The notes below the pieces were generated by a model that worked only from the letters and a program-made list of their open reading frames with translations, did not search any database and was not told the DNA's origin. Of a DNA stretch of 64,000 bases, positions 58,408 through 64,000 are shown piece after piece. Positions within the stretch are counted from its first letter, which is position 1. Each line of letters starts with the position of its first letter. This DNA is from Chitinophagaceae bacterium (GTDB lineage: Bacteria > Bacteroidota > Bacteroidia > Chitinophagales > Chitinophagaceae): assembly GCA_947446645.1 (NCBI GenBank), contig CANFHA010000003.1, forward strand, positions 1-64,000, read 5' to 3'. The position numbers and the translations under genes are program-made.

Positions 58408-60015
58408 ATGGCAACACGAATGAATTGGAAGCGGCTACTTTCCACTAAGAGAGTAGCTGACTATACTAAGTGCGAAACAAACCCTAAAGTATCTCAACTA
58501 AGTGAACCAAGGAGCGCCTTTGAAAAGGATTTTGACCAACTAACATTCTCCTATCCATTTAGACGTCTTCAAGACAAGACTCAGGTTATTCCTTTTCCGA
58601 AATTTGATTTCGTGCACACAAGGTTAACGCATAGTTTAGAAGTTGCTTCCGTAGGAAGATCATTTGGAAAAATGGCTGCTGAAATAATATTTAGAGAATT
58701 GGATGAGGAATTTCTAAATGCAAGTAATATTTGTCGATCGGATATAGGAGCCTTAGTAGCTGCTGCTTGTTTGGCTCACGACATCGGAAACCCACCTTTT
58801 GGACATTCTGGGGAGGATGCAATTTCTTATTATTTTTTACAAAAGGACAATAATTTTAAACCAGATTTTGAAATTCATGATGGAAAGTTTTATAAAAGAA
58901 AATTTTTACCAGAAAATGATTTCAAAGAAACAGTGTTGGAATACATTCCAAGTGACGAAGAAATCAAACAAGTAAAGCGTTGGAAGGATCTCTCACAATT
59001 CGAAGGAAATGCGAATGGGTTTAGAATTATTACGGGCAATTGTGATAAATGCATAAATCCGTCACTTGCTTTAATAGGTTCTTTCACAAAATACCCTAAA
59101 GAAAGTTTTTTATTCCAAGACCCATTTGGAGATTTAGGGAAAAAAGATAAGCCTAAGAGCCAAACGAAATATGGTTTCTTTCAAGAGCAAAGAGAACTTT
59201 TTCAGTTTGTAGCAGATGAATTAGGGTTAATAAAGATTGAAAATATCGGAAGTACCGATATTGCATATAGAAGACATCCATTAGCTTTTTTAATGGAAGC
59301 TTCTGATGATATTGCTTATGGAATGATAGATTTCGAAGATGGGTGTAGATTAGGCTTGATTGATTTTGATAAAAAGTACCAAAAAATTAAGTTGAGAAAA
59401 AATGACAATAGTGTCGAAGAAATTATTCTCAATAAATCACCCAAAGAGATATTAGTTGAAATCGCCAACGTGGACGAGTCATTTGATAGTGAAAAACTAG
59501 AGTCGTTTACAGACTTTAAGCAAGCAATATCATATTTGAGGAGCAAAGTTATTAACGTGCTAATTCACCAGTGTTTTTCGGTCTTTGAAAAGGAGTACGA
59601 TAAAATTATGGTTGGAGGCTTCGACAAATCTTTAATCGACTGTATCGCACATGAAGGCATAAAGAAAAATTTGTCTTTAATGAGTGATTTAGTTCGAAAA
59701 TTTGTTTACCAATATCCGCCAGTTTTAGAAAGCGAGGCATCTGGATTTGAAGTAATGGAGCATTTAATAGGTTCTTTTGCCATAACAAGTAACATCTGTT
59801 TCTCTTGTGGCGACGAAGAAACTACGAAAGATCGGAAACTAAGAAGCTTACTTCCAGACGAATTTCAACCAATAAGTGAGAAGGAAATTGAACAACTTAC
59901 TATGCAAGAAAAGTATGAAAGGGTATTGTCTGTGTTGGATTACATCTCGGGTATGACCGATAAATATGCTATTAATCTGTACAGAAAAATAAAGGGATTA
60001 TACATTGAGAGGTAA
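58408..60015 (+). CDS. dgt: dGTP triphosphohydrolase (HD domain)
   Basis: RSAFEKDFDQLTFSYPFRRLQDKTQVIPFPKFDFVHTRLTHSLEVASVGR...CLAHDIGNPPFGHSGEDAI. Confidence 0.93.
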   Translation: MATRMNWKRLLSTKRVADYTKCETNPKVSQLSEPRSAFEKDFDQLTFSYPFRRLQDKTQVIPFPKFDFVHTRLTHSLEVASVGRSFGKMAAEIIFRELDEEFLNASNICRSDIGALVAAACLAHDIGNPPFGHSGEDAISYYFLQKDNNFKPDFEIHDGKFYKRKFLPENDFKETVLEYIPSDEEIKQVKRWKDLSQFEGNANGFRIITGNCDKCINPSLALIGSFTKYPKESFLFQDPFGDLGKKDKPKSQTKYGFFQEQRELFQFVADELGLIKIENIGSTDIAYRRHPLAFLMEASDDIAYGMIDFEDGCRLGLIDFDKKYQKIKLRKNDNSVEEIILNKSPKEILVEIANVDESFDSEKLESFTDFKQAISYLRSKVINVLIHQCFSVFEKEYDKIMVGGFDKSLIDCIAHEGIKKNLSLMSDLVRKFVYQYPPVLESEASGFEVMEHLIGSFAITSNICFSCGDEETTKDRKLRSLLPDEFQPISEKEIEQLTMQEKYERVLSVLDYISGMTDKYAINLYRKIKGLYIER

Positions 60016-60141
60016 AGCAATGCCAGTTGAATTAGTTTGTGCATAATAAAAATAGCGCTGTTGCGCGAGGCCTTGCCAGTTGACCGTAGTACAAAATAAT
60101 ATGGTTTAAATAGTTGTTGTATTTGTCTTAAACGTCCAATA

Positions 60142-60648
60142 ATGAAAATTATAGGTTTTGTTATATTGCTCTTCACCTGCCATGTGTCGCTTGGTCAGAA
60201 GATTACTATTAATGACTTAGTAAAAGTTGTAAATATGGATTGGGATCAGTTTGATACTTACGCTTTAGTCAATGGATTTGTTTTTGAAAAAAATGAGAGT
60301 ACTCCTATGAGCGTTTCTAAGTCATATTCGAAAGAAGGCCATCATGTAATGAATGAACGATCTATTACAAAGTCAATAATATTTAAAGCTTCGGAAGACA
60401 AACCTTATTTAGTAGACGTTACATATAATACAGAGATTAGTTCTGAATATCTGTTGCTAAAGAGCCAAGCAAAAGCCTGTGGTTTTATTTTTGTGGGTAC
60501 TCAAAATTATTCTAGTGGGGCCGTTGGTCTGGAGTACGAAAAGAAAAAACTTCACCTATCACTTATTCCAGGCAGAGCAACAACAAAAGATGGATATGAA
60601 ACGAGCAATCCACGTTATGAAATAGCTATTACATCTAAAGTAAATTAA
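60142..60648 (+). CDS. Hypothetical secreted protein
   Basis: 168 aa, signal peptide MKIIGFVILLFTCHVSLGQ, AT-rich context. Confidence 0.65.
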   Translation: MKIIGFVILLFTCHVSLGQKITINDLVKVVNMDWDQFDTYALVNGFVFEKNESTPMSVSKSYSKEGHHVMNERSITKSIIFKASEDKPYLVDVTYNTEISSEYLLLKSQAKACGFIFVGTQNYSSGAVGLEYEKKKLHLSLIPGRATTKDGYETSNPRYEIAITSKVN

Positions 60649-61000
60649 TTTTTCCCGGTTCATCGTTGATTTCACCAAATAAAAAGATCGCATTTGGGAG
60701 TATGCTTTGCCTACGTCCTGGAGATGGCAATCTCCCTGGTGCCACCGATGTTTCCCCATGCTAGGAATTGAACAAAATTAAAAACTTGGGATACACTCGC
60801 AATAACTTTATTGCCAAAGTATTTTAGCAACAATGTTATTGCTAAAAATATAAAGCCATTATTACAGAGGCGCTCCTCCGCGATCTTAAATACAAAACAC
60901 AAGCACTGCGCCTTCGCGCCTCTGCGAGAGATCCTTCCCCCAAAATTCCCCTCATGGCAGTGTATTTGTATACCCATCTGTAACCATAAGGTTATAGTAT

Positions 61001-61279
61001 ATGAAAAAGATATTCTTGTTTATCGCATTGGTTGCCGGCACAGTAGGTGCTTTCGCTGCACCGCAGCATCGTCACTATCGCCATCATCCACGCCCATACC
61101 ATCGTTATCAGCCCCGCAGCAGGGGCAGTGTAGAGGTGATTTTGCCCGCACCTCCGGGCAGGCCGCCATTACCACCACGCCCTCCGCGTCATGGCGGTCG
61201 CTTACCCGCACCACCATTACCACCGCATCTCGGCAATTTGCCGGCGCCACCGCGCCCGCCTATGCCGCCACACCCATAG
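61001..61279 (+). CDS. Small secreted Pro/Arg/His-rich protein
   Basis: Signal peptide MKKIFLFIALVAGTVGAFA then HRHYRHHPRPYHRY and PPRPP repeats. Confidence 0.65.
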   Translation: MKKIFLFIALVAGTVGAFAAPQHRHYRHHPRPYHRYQPRSRGSVEVILPAPPGRPPLPPRPPRHGGRLPAPPLPPHLGNLPAPPRPPMPPHP

Positions 61280-61427
61280 CAGGTAGTATAGTTATTACCT
61301 TATCACCTATCATTTTTTCGTGTTGGGCGCTATCTCCACCTGGACTACCTTTGTGCTGAAGTTAGACCATAGGGAGTAATGCCCGGCACGATTAACTATT
61401 TGCGCACCTGTGCAATTTTGACACTGC

Positions 61428-61910
61428 AAATCATTAATTATCAATACCAAAGTGTGCATTTTTTATTTTGCACACAGCTCTGGAAAACCAGGCGCAATTT
61501 ATACCGGCACAGCTAAAATAAGTGCGCAAGCGGCAAACGGGTAGGGGAGAGAGGGAAATAAAGAGGGTTTAATACGCTGTAAAAGCAGCAGCACAATTTT
61601 CCGGTACCCGCAAAAACCGGAAATTTTGAAACGCTAAACAATTGATTATCAAAACCAACCTGCGCAAAACTGTTTTTTCCAGCAACCGGAAAATGCGCTC
61701 TCAATTTTATAGATTATGGCACAAGCGGGGGTAACAATAAATGAGCACGAAGTACCCAAATAGCAACGAAGTAAATCAGCAGGAAAACAAGTGGCAATTG
61801 AATACAGTTTTCCGATACCCGCAAAAACCGGAAATTTTGAAACGACAAACCACTGATTATCAACATCAATCTGTGCAAAACTGGTTTTCCACCCAACCGG
61901 AAAATCTCAA
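61428..61910. repeat. Diverged direct repeats (~105 bp; two clear copies, one degenerate) with internal hairpins
   Basis: 61591-61696 vs 61802-61908 share TTTTCCGRTACCCGCAAAAACCGGAAATTTTGAAACG..AAAC..TGATTATCAA.A.CAA.CTG.GCAAAACTG.TTTTCCA...AACCGGAAAAT; partial third at 61428-61495. Confidence 0.85.
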
Positions 61911-62014
61911 TAGTCCAGCCAGATCCTGAAAATACCTTAATCCTGAAATCCTGATCCTTTTTTAACTTTTCGATGGGCAAATAATCCCGGTTTTTCAATA
62001 TATTTGCGTCCCGT

Positions 62015-62830
62015 ATGCGACTACGATTTATAAATTTATTATATCTGTCTCTTGTTGTGGTGCTCCTTTCCTCCTGCAGCGGATTTGAAAAGATCCGTAA
62101 AAGCAGCGATGTGAACTACAAGCTCACAAAAGCCAATGAGTTTTTCGATAAGAAAGACTACATGCACGCAAACGAGCTATATAAAGAACTGATGCCGGTA
62201 ATGAAAAGTACCCGCAACTACGAGGCGCTGTTCTATAAGTACGCATACACATTCTACTACCTGAAGGACTACGTAGAGGCATCCTACTACTTCAAGAATT
62301 TCACCGAGTATTTCCCTATAAGCAAAGATGCCGAGGAGTGCGAATTCATGAGCGCAGTTTGCCTGTACAAATACGCACCCAAGTATTCGCTGGACCAGAC
62401 CAACTCTGTAAAGGCGCTTGAAGCCCTGCAGTCTTACGCCAACAGGTACCCCAAGTCTACCCGCATGGCTGATGCCAATAAGTATATTGAGGCATCCCGC
62501 AAAAAGCTGGAGACCAAACAGGCAGATGCGGCTAAGCTTTATTACAACATCAGCCAGTTCAAAGCCGCTACTGTAGCCTACAAGAGCGTGCTCCGCAACT
62601 ACCCCGAATCACCCAATGCCGACCTGTACCAGTTCATGGTCATGAAGGCCATGTACAAGTTCGCAAAAGTGAGCATACCAGAGAAGCAGGACGAGCGTTT
62701 TTCTAATGCGATCGCCGCTTATAACGATTTAAAGGCAAGTTATCCACAATCTGCGTATCTTGCAGACGCGGAGAAGCTATACGCCGAAGCACACAATAAC
62801 ATAAAAAAGATACGCAATGAGCACAAATAG
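62015..62830 (+). CDS. bamD: Outer membrane assembly lipoprotein BamD
   Basis: Lipobox LSSCSG; TPR: YKELMPVMKSTRNYEALFYKYAYTFYYLKDYVEASYYFKNFTEYFP. Confidence 0.94.
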   Translation: MRLRFINLLYLSLVVVLLSSCSGFEKIRKSSDVNYKLTKANEFFDKKDYMHANELYKELMPVMKSTRNYEALFYKYAYTFYYLKDYVEASYYFKNFTEYFPISKDAEECEFMSAVCLYKYAPKYSLDQTNSVKALEALQSYANRYPKSTRMADANKYIEASRKKLETKQADAAKLYYNISQFKAATVAYKSVLRNYPESPNADLYQFMVMKAMYKFAKVSIPEKQDERFSNAIAAYNDLKASYPQSAYLADAEKLYAEAHNNIKKIRNEHK

Positions 62831-63137
62831 AAGATCACTGTCATCAGTGAACCCCCTGGTGGAAACACGCGATGTTATCGCGATGAAGGAAAAGACTGGT
62901 AACCTTTACGAATCTATCGTAGTGGTATCACGTCGTGCCAACCAGATCTCTGTGACCATGAAGGAAGAGCTGCACCGCAAACTCGACGAGTTTACCGTGC
63001 ATGGCGACAACCTTGAAGAAGTGCATGAGAACAAAGAGCAGATCGAGATCTCACGCATATACGAGCGCATGGCAAACGCACCGCTTCAGGCCATCACCGA
63101 GTTCAACGACGACCAGATTTACTACCGTAAAAAGTAG
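62817..63137 (+). CDS. rpoZ: DNA-directed RNA polymerase omega-like subunit
   Basis: TGNLYESIVVVSRRANQISVTMKEELHRKL; overlaps bamD by 14 nt. Confidence 0.88.
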   Translation: MSTNRRSLSSVNPLVETRDVIAMKEKTGNLYESIVVVSRRANQISVTMKEELHRKLDEFTVHGDNLEEVHENKEQIEISRIYERMANAPLQAITEFNDDQIYYRKK

Positions 63138-63153
63138 TACTAGCCTATACAAT

Positions 63154-63187
63154 AAAATAAGCTGCACCAACCGGTGCAGCTTATTTT
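63154..63187. terminator. Perfect 15-bp stem terminator
   Basis: AAAATAAGCTGCACC aacc GGTGCAGCTTATTTT. Confidence 0.9.
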
Positions 63188-63214
63188 GTCTATCAAAAAG
63201 CGCAAGTGAAGAAA

Positions 63215-63242
63215 GTCATGGTGAGCGGAGTCGAACCATGAC
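63215..63242. repeat. REP-like palindromic element
   Basis: GTCATGGTGAGCGGAGTCGAACCATGAC, same family as the cluster at 57.9-58.1 kb. Confidence 0.75.
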
Positions 63243-63281
63243 CGGCTGAATCTTATTCATAGCGCAATGAAGCAGCTGAGA

Positions 63282-63743
63282 CTACAGCCCCCACACCTCC
63301 AGTATCTGCTGGCTGTGTGTCTTGCTCTTCACCTTCTCTATTACGTGGTCTACTTTACCCTGCTCATTTATCAGAAAGGTAGTGCGTAGCACCCCCATAT
63401 ACGTGCGGCCAAACATTTTCTTTTCGGCCCACACATCATACGCCTCTATTATCTTCCGGTCCGGGTCTGCAAGTAAGGTAAAAGGCAGCTTATACTTCGC
63501 TTCAAACTTCTTGTGCTTCTGCTCATTGTCGGGGCTCACCCCCAGTACCACAATGCCTTTATCGGTAAGCGCAGAGAAGTTGTCGCGCAGGTTACAGGCC
63601 TCCACGGTACAGGTCTCCGTATCATCCTCAGGATAGAAGTACAGTACCACCTTCTTCCCCTTGTAGTCCTTCAGCGCGTGGATTTTACCGTCCTGGTCAG
63701 GCGCCAAAAATGCGGGAGCTTTGTTACCTTGTTTTAGTATCAT
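63282..63743 (-). CDS. bcp: Thioredoxin-dependent thiol peroxidase (peroxiredoxin Bcp)
   Basis: GNKAPAFLAPDQDGKIHALKDYKGKKVVLYFYPEDDTETCTVEACNLRD. Confidence 0.96.
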   Translation of the reverse strand: MILKQGNKAPAFLAPDQDGKIHALKDYKGKKVVLYFYPEDDTETCTVEACNLRDNFSALTDKGIVVLGVSPDNEQKHKKFEAKYKLPFTLLADPDRKIIEAYDVWAEKKMFGRTYMGVLRTTFLINEQGKVDHVIEKVKSKTHSQQILEVWGL

Positions 63744-63856
63744 GATTGATTATGTTTTGCGAACTATTACCTGGTTAAAATGAACAATTGTGTGCCACTC
63801 GCTACAACATTTTAAGGGCTAGGTAACACCCCCCCCTACTGTTTTTAGGAGGGGAT

Positions 63857-63889
63857 GCACAAAAAGCATTGCGAAGCAGCTTTTTGTGC
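63857..63889. repeat. Inverted repeat with 11-bp arms inside a C/G-rich context
   Basis: GCACAAAAAGC attgcgaagca GCTTTTTGTGC, flanked by CCCCCCCTACTGTTTTTAGGAGGGG. Confidence 0.85.
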
Positions 63890-64000
63890 CGGGGTGGTTG
63901 ACTCACAGCAGGTTGGCAGTACCTTAGCGCCTCTGCGAGAGATAACCTTCACGACACCCTTACCTCGTAAAGCTTAGCTCATACACAGCCTCATTCCCAT

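Noticed and set aside
61428-61910. Replication origin with DnaA boxes
   Set aside because: TTATCAACA and TTTTCCACC are one mismatch from DnaA-box variants, but the other copies diverge, there is no dnaA/dnaN context, and no GC-skew evidence is available here.

Overview
64 kb chromosomal window from a Bacteroidota bacterium, probably Chitinophagaceae-like (alternative complex III operon, T9SS C-terminal domain, DUF4331/DUF2911/DUF1573/DUF4783 families, no obvious Shine-Dalgarno sequences). Most of it is ordinary chromosome: a full ACIII operon plus cytochrome oxidase subunits II and I (31.7-43.4 kb), ychF, plsC, dxr-rseP, bamD-rpoZ, bcp, and several TPR and lipoprotein genes. Parts worth following up: (1) a compact operon pairing an Lgt-like membrane acyltransferase homologue with a Tes/MJ0619-like radical SAM enzyme and two small membrane proteins (0.5-3.1 kb); (2) an ECF-sigma-linked locus with two DUF4331 proteins, a TPR lipoprotein, a HupE/UreJ-like protein, a small His-containing membrane protein and a TonB receptor with a His-rich plug (44.5-54.3 kb); (3) a secreted NUC1-like protein whose DRGH motif reads DNAQ; (4) an SPFH protein with 4-5 tandem beta-repeat units, resembling vault or YqiK architecture; (5) two families of degenerate short tandem repeats, a 7-mer TTTTGAN mostly just before start codons and an 8-mer AATGGCTC mostly just after stop codons, both with a strand bias relative to the gene; (6) a 32-aa single-TM ORF missing from the ORF track; (7) an AT-rich island carrying a dGTPase. 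No tRNA, rRNA, CRISPR array or complete transposase was recognised. All family assignments come from reading motifs by eye, with no database search.
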